A stretch of DNA of 64,000 nt from Lingula anatina (lineage: Eukaryota > Brachiopoda > Lingulata > Lingulida > Lingulidae): positions 533,232 to 597,231 of the forward strand of contig NW_019776157.1 of assembly GCF_001039355.2 (NCBI RefSeq), written 5' to 3'. Of the stretch, positions 37,553 to 47,241 are shown in pieces; within the stretch, counting starts at the first letter, position 1, and each line of letters opens with the position of its first letter. Made by a program: the position numbers and the translations under genes. A model generated the notes under the pieces. That model was not told the origin of the DNA. It did not search any database and saw only the letters and a program-made list of their open reading frames with translations.

Positions 37553-38619
37553 CACTGTAATGTAATTGTCCTTGTGTATTAGTATATAAGGAGAAGAGTT
37601 TGCAATATACTGTCATATTAGAGTCTTGTGTCTTCACATGAAGTAGTCAGAAGTAGTGTAGAGTAGAACATATAGTCAGCAGATAGAAGTGGACCAGTGA
37701 CACCAATACCTGGATTGTACAGAATAAAGGTGGAGATCACACAGATTGTAGTGAGTCTCTAGAAACGTAACAACGGCTTGGTGTTACATGGTGGAGAACC
37801 TGGGCAGATTTTCAGGGGTCTTGGCCTTCGAAGTTGACGTGATGCTTGGATAATAGTCAAGCCGTCATAGGGAACCGGTGCACACATTCCGCTTTTTATC
37901 TATTATTTTAAACCTTCAAAGCACAAGAATTAAAGATGTTGAGGGCGGTGTCTCGGGTTGTCCCACAGATGGTGAGGTCTGCGGCTGCAAACGCACCCAA
38001 CATGGTGGTCCGCCCTGCTGCTATTTCTCTTGTACGCACAATGATGGAGGGAGTCGCCAAGGGTAAAAAATTAAACCAGTTTCAAAAGTCAAAATTGAAA
38101 CGAAAGTTTGATTTGTATGATATTGATGATGATGGATTCGTGGAACGTGAAGATTATGACAATTATATTGCAAAAATCAAGGAAGCATACGACTTGAAAG
38201 ACGGGGACCCCCTATTGCGTGCCTTCGAGATGGAATTCGATGCACACTGGCAAAAAATGCTGAAGTTTATGGACGAAAACAAAGACGGACAACTTTCCAT
38301 AGATGAATGGCTTGACTATTATCCAAGCATCACGTCAACTTCGAAGGCCAAGACCCCTGAAAATCTGCCCAGGTTCTCCACCATGTAACACCAAGCCGTT
38401 GTTACGTTTCTAGAGACTCACTACAATCTGTGTGATCTCCACCTTTATTCTGTACAATCCAGGTATTGGTGTCACTGGTCCACTTCTATCTGCTGACTAT
38501 ATGTTCTACTCTACACTACTTCTGACTACTTCATGTGAAGACACAAGACTCTAATATGACAGTATATTGCAAACTCTTCTCCTTATATACTAATACACAA
38601 GGACAATTACATTACAGTG
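37553..38619. repeat. Perfect 311-base inverted repeat around the EF-hand gene
   Basis: 37553-37863 and 38309-38619 are exact reverse complements as far as I can read them, separated by 445 bases. Each arm contains about 236 bases of LTR, the primer-binding site and about 57 bases of EF-hand 3' coding sequence (sense on the right, antisense on the left). A transcript across both arms could fold into a long hairpin. Confidence 0.95.
37936..38388 (+). CDS. EF-hand calcium-binding protein, sarcoplasmic-type, inside LTR element
   Basis: An intronless frame of 150 codons. Residues 1-38 are Arg/Ala/Val-rich with no acid, resembling a mitochondrial targeting peptide. An LNQFQKSKLKRKFD segment then leads into the first EF-hand loop, DIDDDGFVERED. 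A second loop, DENKDGQLSIDE, follows near residue 120. Spacing and the EWLDYY sequence after the second loop suit the sarcoplasmic calcium-binding protein / calexcitin group, which normally has about 180-190 residues and four EF-hand positions. This one stops after two, because the last codons and the stop are read from the inverse of the primer-binding site and LTR end. It is therefore a truncated retro-copy of a host gene; whether it makes protein is unknown. Confidence 0.82.
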   Translation: MLRAVSRVVPQMVRSAAANAPNMVVRPAAISLVRTMMEGVAKGKKLNQFQKSKLKRKFDLYDIDDDGFVEREDYDNYIAKIKEAYDLKDGDPLLRAFEMEFDAHWQKMLKFMDENKDGQLSIDEWLDYYPSITSTSKAKTPENLPRFSTM

Positions 38620-39254
38620 GTAAATATGAGGACATATTTAAAAGGGCCCCAGGGATGTATCATAGAGGTGATTTCATGGCCAAATTTAATTTCAGAAAAT
38701 CCCTATTTTAGTTCAAGTTATATGTAATTAAATTATATTTAGATGTCTTAAAATTATATTAAGTGAATATTTAAGTAAATTACATTAAACTTCTACACAA
38801 ATCAAGTCAGATGTCAGTGTATAATAAATGTATTTAAATGTCCTAGTTAAAATTACATTAAAGTTCTGCAGGATGTTTTCAGGACTGAATAACTTCATTT
38901 ATGGCTTCATCTTCTAGTTAAAGTTTAAATCAGCCTTGGTCTAATTGTGTTAAAGGTCTCCTGCAATATGTCTTAATTCTGTTAATTGGCTTCAATATCT
39001 CTGACTTGCTTAAGGAATCACTGTAATGTAATTGTCCTTGTGTATTAGTATATAAGGAGAAGAGTTTGCAATATACTGTCATATTAGAGTCTTGTGTCTT
39101 CACATGAAGTAGTCAGAAGTAGTGTAGAGTAGAACATATAGTCAGCAGATAGAAGTGGACCAGTGACACCAATACCTGGATTGTACAGAATAAAGGTGGA
39201 GATCACACAGATTGTAGTGAGTCTCTAGAAACGTAACAACGGCTTGGTGTTACA

Positions 39255-39883
39255 TGGTGGAGAACCTGGGCAGATTTTCAGGGGTCTTGGCCTTCGAAGT
39301 TGACGTGATGCTTGGATAATAGTCAAGCCGTCATAGGGAACCGGTGCACACATTCCGCTTTTTATCTATTATTTTAAACCTTCAAAGCACAAGAATTAAA
39401 GATGTTGAGGGCGGTGTCTCGGGTTGTCCCACAGATGGTGAGGTCTGCGGCTGCAAACGCACCCAACATGGTGGTCCGCCCTGCTGCTATTTCTCTTGTA
39501 CGCACAATGATGGAGGGAGTCGCCAAGGGTAAAAAATTAAACCAGTTTCAAAAGTCAAAATTGAAACGAAAGTTTGATTTGTATGATATTGATGATGATG
39601 GATTCGTGGAACGTGAAGATTATGACAATTATATTGCAAAAATCAAGGAAGCATACGACTTGAAAGACGGGGACCCCCTATTGCGTGCCTTCGAGATGGA
39701 ATTCGATGCACACTGGCAAAAAATGCTGAAGTTTATGGACGAAAACAAAGACGGACAACTTTCCATAGATGAATGGCTTGACTATTATCCAAGCATCACG
39801 TCAACTTCGAAGGCCAAGACCCCTGAAAATCTGCCCAGGTTCTCCACCATGTAACACCAAGCCGTTGTTACGTTTCTAGAGAC
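39255..39883 (+). mobile_element. Second interior copy after the 3' LTR, cut off by the scaffold join
   Basis: After the second LTR the primer-binding site, leader and EF-hand frame begin again and run to the join at 39884. The offset from the first copy is a constant 1466 bases and I found no mismatch. This is either a tandem LTR-interior-LTR-interior array or an assembly product at a contig end. Confidence 0.8.
39402..39854 (+). CDS. EF-hand protein, second identical copy
   Basis: The same 150-residue product as 37936-38388 with no differences. The inverted LTR fragment after its stop codon is only partly present because the contig ends at 39883. All comments on the first copy apply. Confidence 0.8.
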   Translation: MLRAVSRVVPQMVRSAAANAPNMVVRPAAISLVRTMMEGVAKGKKLNQFQKSKLKRKFDLYDIDDDGFVEREDYDNYIAKIKEAYDLKDGDPLLRAFEMEFDAHWQKMLKFMDENKDGQLSIDEWLDYYPSITSTSKAKTPENLPRFSTM

Positions 39884-39884
39884 N
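39884..39884. other. Scaffold join (single n)
   Basis: A lone n between the LTR element and the first SLC25A29 copy. Homology to the second SLC25A29 copy starts within a few bases to its right. Confidence 0.8.
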
Positions 39885-40023
39885 CTAGCCGCATAAACTG
39901 AGTTCTTTAATATTTATTTGCAGATGTCATGTATTTCCATCTTGTATATGTAACAAAAAATTATATTTTTGTAACTGTGAATACCCCTGGTTCTTTGTGG
40001 TCATTGCATGTTTATTGTTACAG

Positions 40024-43000
40024 GGTGTGCTGGGGTTCTGGTTGGCCATCCATTTGATACTGTGAAGGTAAATTATATTAGTGTTCTGAATAACAAACTG
40101 TTGTGCAATTTGATGGACTCAAAAAGATTCAAAACACAGCTCAATAGCAAAAGAATTACAGTGGACTTGGTGTGAGATAATTTTGTACTGTATTATGAAA
40201 CTGAGCCTGGACTATAATTTAAATACTCTAGAATGTGGTGAGAAGCCATTAGTGACAGAAGTATTAATATTATTCCTTTGTGGATTATGAGAGACTAGCA
40301 AATGTGAATATATAATGCATTTACATCAGAATAATGCCCATGTTATGTTTGGAAAACACTGTCATTGTGTCAGGGTTTTTTAGCTGGACCATGAAATGGT
40401 CGTGTTTCCTTTGATCTTGACATAATCACCAGAATGATAATTAAGAATTTGCATGCTAATCAGTGTCTGTCTCTCTGTCTGTCGGCCTACTTGTTTCATT
40501 TTTGAAGTCAAGTATGTTTTGGGTTTGAAGTTTCTCTGTGACCCCATTCCCATATCTAGATCGATCTAGCAGGATTAACTCATCTCAAAGGGGTTTCTCC
40601 CTAAATTACAAGCACCATAAGCGGCTATGATGTCCGGCATGCCTACTGAAGCTTTAAGGGAGCAATTAACTATCGTTATGCAGCTTCAGTAGGAATGCCA
40701 GACACCTAAAACGCTTAATCTGAATGCAATTTTGCGACAATCCCCTTGGAGATCTTGGTGGTATCATATTGCGTAATAACAAGTGAACATGTTACTGAGC
40801 AATGTCACGGGTTCACAACTTCACACAGGCTTGTAAAGATCTTCAATACTTGATAACTGACAAAAAACATCCTGTCTGGTCTAGATAAGAGTTGTTTTAT
40901 TTATTTCAGGTACGGCTACAAACACAAGATCCAGCAAAACGTCTTTATAAAGGGACTTTTGAATGCTTCAGGACCATTGTAGCAAAAGAATCTGTGAGTT
41001 TATAAACATAAATGTTGATATTGATAATAACCCTAGACCTTATAAATGGTTTAAGAATTTATTAACACTACCCACTTTTACTACAAACGCCCATATTAAC
41101 CACCAAACCCACAAACGAACCAGCACACCTTACAATTATTTAGCACCAACAAATGGATAGCTAGCACTAACATTTATCCGCTCTAGTAGTGCTGGTTAAT
41201 TTGTGGGTTAGGTGGTTAATACGGGTGTAAGTGCTCAAAGATCTGCAGGTAGTGCTAGTAAACGCCTAATCCATTTATAAGGCCTGAACCTATGAGTTTT
41301 TAAGCCTACAGTAGCATACACATCAGCTTTAAATAAGATCTTTACTGGGATTTGATGTACCCTCTAATATCACAGGGGTCTCTAGTATAGTGTACAAAAT
41401 TGAAGAAGAGACCCTGTGGGAAATGAGATGATCATCTTGTCTACTCTTAGGTCATATTCAAAACAGATGATCCACAGACTAACCGATCTGCTGACTGAAT
41501 ATGACAGACCCCACATAATTTCCTAATGGTCTCCGAGCCTCCACATGGATTAAATCTTGGCTTCGGGGTTTAATTGCAAGGCCCCTGTGGGGATGGCACA
41601 TCTGGTTGTAGCAACGAGTGTGCACTATTTTGCAAGAAAAATTCTATTTCTGCTAATTTGCAGCTATATTGCAAGCAAATTTGCTACAATTTCACTACGA
41701 ATTTGCAGCAACAGGCCTGATGTTTTGCTAGTAAGGGATTGTAAAAGATAACTTGCAACACCTGTGGTCAGAGGGTTGATTCAATGAGGGCCGTGCAATC
41801 AAATATTTGGGTCACATTTGCTCCAGCCCTGCCATACCTTTATTTACTGATGAGGTCAGGCCATCAGTTTTGGTAAAATTCATGCATTTATTAGACCAAA
41901 TAGACAGTAAACCTGCAATATTTTTAACTCCCTTTTTTGCATGTCCAAATAGTTTTCACTTTTTAAAAATCATGTTCATTAATAATCATGAATATACTTA
42001 AAAGTATATTCATGATTTTTAATGAACACAGATTTATTAAGTTGGACTTTATATCTTACTCTTACTTAATATATATTTGTGAAAGAAATTGTTTTAATCA
42101 CTGTAATCATGTTCCAGTACTATTGAATCAAAATTAATGCATTATGTGATGTGTAACGAACAAATATTTGGGTCGACAATATTTTGAAAGGATCAACAGC
42201 ATATAGATTCTAGCTGATCCAAATTTCCAGCAATACCTTCAGAGTTTTCACCATGACTTTCTCTATGATATCACGAAATACTAATAACTCTTTCAATCAG
42301 CATTTGAGATATTGGTATGTAAATGCATTTTTCTTTTTTTTTTCTTTGGAAATTACTAGTATACAATTTGTGAACCATGGTATGTTTTTAGGCACTTGGA
42401 TTATACAAGGGGATGGCTTCTCCACTTTACGGATTAGCACTTATCAACGCCATAGTCTTTGGAGTCCAAGGAAATGTTCAGAGAAGAATGACCAATCCAG
42501 ATACACTACAGAGCCACTTCTTGGCAGGTGCTACAGCTGGTCTTGTACAGTGTGTAGTGTGCAGTCCCATGGAACTGGCCAAAACAAGGATGCAGATTCA
42601 AGGGCAGGGTGAATCAAGAACACAGTTCAAAACCACAAAACATTTGTATACAGGCCCAATTGATTGCCTGAGGAAGATCTACAAAGCACATGGGATTCCT
42701 GGGGTGTTTAAAGGTTTTACTCTCACCGTTGTGAGAGAAACACCCAGTTTTGGAATTTATTTTGCTACTTATGAGTATTTGTGTAGAAAGATGGTAGAGC
42801 AACCTGATGATGATGTGAGTATGCTAGGGTTGTTAATGGCGGGGGGCTTCAGTGGTATGGCTTCGTGGATTGCTACTTACCCTGTTGATGTTATCAAGTC
42901 TCGGATACAAGCTGATGGGGCAAATGGTCAAAATCAGTATAAAAATGCTTATGACTGTTTCCAAAAATCTATTAAAGCTGAAGGGCATGGGTGCTTATGG

Positions 43001-43198
43001 ACTGGGCTTAACTCTACTCTTCTAAGGGCCTTTCCAGTAAATGCTGCAACTTTTACTGTGGTAGCACTTTTCCTAAGGTCTGTGCGTCCAAGTGAGGATG
43101 AGACAATGGAAACGATATCAGGTCATCACCACACACAACTGGGCAGTGAAATCCACACTGTGGACAGAATAGCTGGGGCAACGGCTACTGAAATATAG
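40024..43198 (+). CDS. SLC25A29: Mitochondrial basic amino acid carrier, copy 1, lacking first exon (partial)
   Basis: Exons 40024-40067, 40910-40993 and 42392-43198 join in frame. The protein matches human SLC25A29 along its length: CAGVLVGHPFDTVKVRLQTQ, INAIVFGVQGN, PMELAKTRMQ, RETPSFGIYF, YPVDVIKSRIQADG and LLRAFPVNAATF. These are the three PxD/ExxK/R repeats of an inner-membrane carrier for arginine and lysine. Exon 2 begins in phase and needs a short first exon like that at 49843 in copy 2; none is visible before the scaffold join at 39884. I count about 14 amino acid differences from copy 2 in the 261 codons from MASPLYG on, and the introns differ strongly with different transposon insertions. 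A recent tandem duplicate fits better than an allele. Confidence 0.93.
40546..40765. repeat. Fold-back element of the AGATCGATCT family in SLC25A29 copy 1
   Basis: It starts ACCCCATTCCCATATCTAGA, has CATGCCTACTGAAGCTTTAAG paired with GCAGCTTCAGTAGGAATGCC, and ends near CCCCTTGGAGATCTTGG. It is absent from the same intron of copy 2. Confidence 0.7.
41030..41290. repeat. Fold-back element in SLC25A29 copy 1, intron before the last exon
   Basis: The left arm (CTTATAAATGG, CATATTAACCACCAAACCCA) is inverted in the right arm (TGGGTTAGGTGGTTAATACG, CCATTTATAAGGCC). The arms are about 100 bases. Confidence 0.85.
41455..41600. repeat. Half copy of the GATGATCC family
   Basis: It shares CAGATGATCCACAGACTAA, GACCCCAC and TCCTAATGGTCTCCGAGCC with one arm of the fold-back elements at 53180-53474 and 53745-54010. 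Confidence 0.65.
41966..42030. repeat. Hairpin of about 27-base arms
   Basis: TGTTCATTAATAATCATGAA followed by its inverse ending TTAATGAACA. Copy 2 keeps only the right arm region (54452-54475). Confidence 0.8.
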
Positions 43199-43349
43199 TC
43201 TGTAAAAATTGAAAAGATAGGTAACTAGTGAATTGTCACTTGACAAACACTTGATAAACATTGATGTAATGGCATAAGTTTACTTTTTGCAGCAAAACTG
43301 TGACTTCAACTCATAGAGCCAAAGATGAGTTTTTTTTTCAGAATTGTCG

Positions 43350-43512
43350 ATTTAACAGATCAATAGATTAACATGCTGCCTCTTGTTTCCAACATACTGA
43401 TATAATCTCCAGCTTTTCTGTTAATCAGTAAAACTGATTGCATTTAGCCACAGTCCTCGCAGACTTGTATCAATCTGTGTCCGTATATAGTTTCTATGGG
43501 AATGAGCCCCTA
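43350..43512. repeat. Partial element of the CATTCCCAT family
   Basis: It shares TTAATC...ACTGATTGCATTTAGC and a right end TTTCTATGGGAATGAGCCC with 46655-46907. The left arm is incomplete. Confidence 0.6.
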
Positions 43513-46500
43513 GTGCATCTTAATAGCTTGCATCATTCATTCACGAGGTGGCATAACATGATTTATGGAATTTTAACCAATATACAGATACTCAGATGCA
43601 CTGATGTGTTTAGAGTGCCATTTTAGCGTAGTTCTTCACCTGTTATTGTGAAAACCACTTATCTTTATTATTTTGTGAGCCATGAATTGCATTTATGGTA
43701 TAGGTATACTTGGAGGTTGAAGTGGATGGAATGGGGTTCCACCAATACCATGGCAGGAGTGAATTTTATCTGCCTTTCATGTTTTGGCAAACCTACTTGG
43801 CGTTGTGTACACATGGTGATTCCAATATCTAAAATAAAAGGCCTTATTGGCCTTAAAAAACCTGTTGGTGGACAAGCAGCTTTCTCCTTAAGCAGGATTC
43901 TTAGACAAAAAAAATTCAAGAGTGGTTGTTCAGTGTCAAATCAATAGTACCAGTGCTTTGAGAGCATAAAAACAACAGCATAAAGATTTTTGTTAGGTTT
44001 GATTGTAAATTAACCACACTTATCAATCCTTAACCCCATGCTTTTTTTCCATGTGAAAAAGTTATAATAACTAAGCGTGAAAAATTCTGATTTTCTCAAA
44101 CTTAGGGTTGGTGTTGCTTGTTAACCATTTTATTCATTTTCTCTGGTCTAAACAGTTCTTACCAGATTCCAAAACAAAGAAATGGACAATTCCTCCAGTG
44201 TATAACCCCTCCCGCCCCTCAAAAAAAAAAAAAAAAAAAAAAAAGTCAAAAGCCAGTCTTGACGGTCAGTAGCCAAGATGGCTGATTTTATTTCACTTCA
44301 CTGGAAGGAGGCTTGTTTATTTGATATCATATTAGCTGGGGGTAAATGGATCATTAAGTTTGTAGCACGTCATGCAATGGAGCTATGATGTTCAAAGCCT
44401 ATGTGAAAGTGACTGAAACTGGTCGCTACTGTGATTTAAGCAGTCTCTGTTGGGAACTGGCCACTACTTATAAACTGAGACACTTGGTATTGTTACACTC
44501 ATTGAATTTTACGTGTAAGTCACATTTCCAGTATCCTCACGGTAGTTTTCTTTACTCAAAGAACAAAGTTTATTTCAGCTTTGATACACTCTTATTTCTT
44601 TAAAAAACACAGTGCACTGTATATATACATTTAACAGTTAGTCTTTTCATTTAAGAATCTCAGTGTGCCTTAAAAGCTGGTTGTGATGCCTTGTGATACA
44701 GTTCCAGTTTTAGGGTGGTTCCATGTCCATTTTTGTAGCAAGTCCTATATATGGCTAGTTGGAAGAAAACAGTTTTAGTTTGTTGTATCAGTATTCAAGT
44801 GAAATTAAGTCAACAACATAAGGCAGCTGAAGTTGTCATCAACAGCAAAACAATTTAGTTATACCTGTTGCCTTTTAGGACATTCTCAAATCAAAATTTC
44901 TTTATTCTTCTTCTTCTGCTTATTATTATTATTATTATTATTTTTACCTTACATAAGCTCACAGAAGTTTTAATTTCCAATTACAGTGAAGGTAAATTGT
45001 TTTGTTTATTGAATGTCCCTTCCATCCATAGATGCTACTGCCAAAGTCAACTTCTTATGTAATAAAATAGACTGCACTTAAAGAGGTTTATTTTTAATGT
45101 GTCTTCACTTCTCAATTTAACACTTTCAAATACATCGAAATATTACAGTCTTTATATAACAGTTGTATGCATTTACAGTCAGTTTGACTTTAGATGGGTA
45201 ATCCTGGTATTTAACATTAGGAGTTGGCTTTCTAAGTTTCATATCATCTTGCTTAATTTTTGTCACATAATAAATAGAGACCCTAGTTTGGGGTTTAGTT
45301 GTTGAGGGAATGTGTGAATATATTATGCTTAAGTTGCTTTCTGTAATCATACCTTTATAAAACTTCGCACTTCTAAGATGCTGAATGGACTTTATTAAAG
45401 CTCCAGCTGTTATTTTACTATGCAGATACACTGATAATATGAAATTTTTGCTCTGTTATTAAACTTTTAGTAGGATAATGGTGAAGCACTATCACATGAA
45501 CTTGAGTCCCATATCCATCTGTGATTCACACATGTATTTCAATTTATTTTGCAGTGATTGTTTTTCAGAAATATTTATCACATGTATAAAACCTCAAATA
45601 ACAAGTATGAGTTGTATGAAAATAACTTACAATTCTAATCATCAAGAAACTATAAGTTTAAAATGTGCCATTGAATACTTTTTTTTTTTTTTTTTGTTAT
45701 CATGATTTTCTGTATTACACAAAATGTGGTATGTTCTCTAAGTAAAATTTGCAAAAGGTCACTGTATGTATTAAGTATAAAAAGTACTTATCAAAAACAT
45801 TAGAATGGATTTGAAATATATTTGGTAATAATATTTTACTTGCTTAAAGCATAATTTTGTTGTGGTATTCTAGATTACATGGAAGTACACAGTTATGGTT
45901 TTGAAACTTACAGCTGCCCAGACATTGTGATATGTCAGGACTCAGCAGTATTATTTTGAATTGTATAAATAAGGCATACTATTGAAAAAATTTATTCTAT
46001 TCAAACAGAATTGCAATACGTTGTTATTTGCAACTGATATAATTGTTTTCAATACCTAATAAATACATTGTATTTTTGAGAATGGTGTTTCATATTTTCT
46101 TTTACAAAGAAGAACAACTGTAGTTATGCAGTGGAATGTAATATTTGCTGATAACTAGTTCAAATTGTGAAGAAAGGATGCAAAGTGATATTTTTAAATA
46201 TCTCTGTGAAGTATTATCATACTTTAAGGCAAAAGTGAGAAACTTTGTGATTGATTAACATTTATGACTGTAACATTTCGATCAATTAAACTTCAAAAAT
46301 TAAACAAAAGACAGGAAATTATACTCTAGATGCTATTCGGAGACTTGTTGAAACTTGATTTCTAGACACGTGCAAAGAAGTGGGCAATCCAACTCAAAGG
46401 TACTTCAGCTCCATTGATAACTTTTGCAAGGTGTAATTTTTAGCCTACTTGTACTGCAAGAGATTATCATGCTGTAAATCTATAAATAAACATAAGGGGT

Positions 46501-46654
46501 TTATAATCTGCCTGTTTGAACTGGTTATACTGTGGTTTAAGAAGAATTTTAACAGGTAAATGTAACTACCATGGTGCATGAACCAATTTTGATCATAAAA
46601 AGGACAATGGTAATTTTCAACCCAGCTTAAAGATCTTCTCTTCTTGACTTTATT

Positions 46655-46907
46655 AAGGTCTCATTCCCATTGAAACAATCATTTTACGTAGTTCGATCCA
46701 ACTCCCTGGAGATTCCTGCTGAATGCAATCAGTGTAAAAGATTAACACACATCTTGTTTCCAATGCACTCATATAATCACCACCTCTTCTGAATTATTCT
46801 CAACACTAAGAAAAGACATCTATCTGTTAATCTGATTGCATTCAGCAAGAGTCCCCGCAGAGTTGGATCGATCTACGTAGAAGAATAGTTTCATTGGGAA
46901 TGAACCC
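46655..46907. repeat. Fold-back element of the CATTCCCAT family
   Basis: The left end AGGTCTCATTCCCATTGAAA is the inverse of the right end TTTCATTGGGAATGAACCC. GATCCAACTCCCTGGAGATT pairs with CCCCGCAGAGTTGGATCGAT, and GAATGCAATCAG with CTGATTGCATTC. The arms are about 95 bases. Confidence 0.88.
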
Positions 46908-47021
46908 AATTTCTCTTCTGAATGCCTGAACAGCAAAACTACACAAAAATAACATTTATAAGGACCATGTTCATTTGAGCTTCAATAATACAACTGACCA
47001 CACAATCTCTCAATAGTGTAT

Positions 47022-47241
47022 TAGACCCCATTTCCAGAAATTAGATCGATCTACTTTAGATCGACCTAACTCCCTGGAGGGTCATGCTAAATAGCTGTCA
47101 GCCGGGTGGACACGAAAGTTAATTACCCTTTTACAGCTTGTAGTAGGCGGGACGGACATTTAAGCCGGATTATCTGACAGTAATCTAGTGAGACTCCCCG
47201 CGGGGATAGATCGATCTAAAAGCTCTGGGAATACAGCCTTA
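47022..47241. repeat. Fold-back element of the AGATCGATCT family
   Basis: It begins TTAGACCCCATTTCC and ends GGGAATACAGCCTTAG. AGATCGATCT repeats are near both ends and the centre carries TTAATTACCC. A TTA at both borders suggests a 3-base target duplication, as made by PIF/Harbinger transposases. Confidence 0.8.

Larger units (their letters stand above)
37190..39254 (+). mobile_element. Non-autonomous LTR element carrying an EF-hand gene
   Basis: Two direct LTRs of 599 bases with no difference that I can see lie at 37190-37788 and 38656-39254. Each starts TGTATCATAG and ends GTGTTACA, with a TATATAA box (37583-37589) and AATAAA (37723-37728). The interior is only 867 bases. It begins with a primer-binding-site-like TGGTGGAGAACCTGGGC directly after the first LTR and ends with a purine-rich AAAAGGGCCCCAGGGA directly before the second. 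There is no gag, protease, reverse transcriptase or integrase. Instead the interior holds an EF-hand coding region and an inverted LTR fragment. This is the plan of a retrotransposon that has replaced its genes with a cellular sequence and depends on enzymes from elsewhere. Confidence 0.8.

Noticed and set aside
41970-43198. Possibility that SLC25A29 copy 1 is an intact single-exon gene starting at its internal Met (42413)
   Set aside because: Upstream exons with correct splice sites and the conserved first carrier repeat are present, so the internal Met is not the start.
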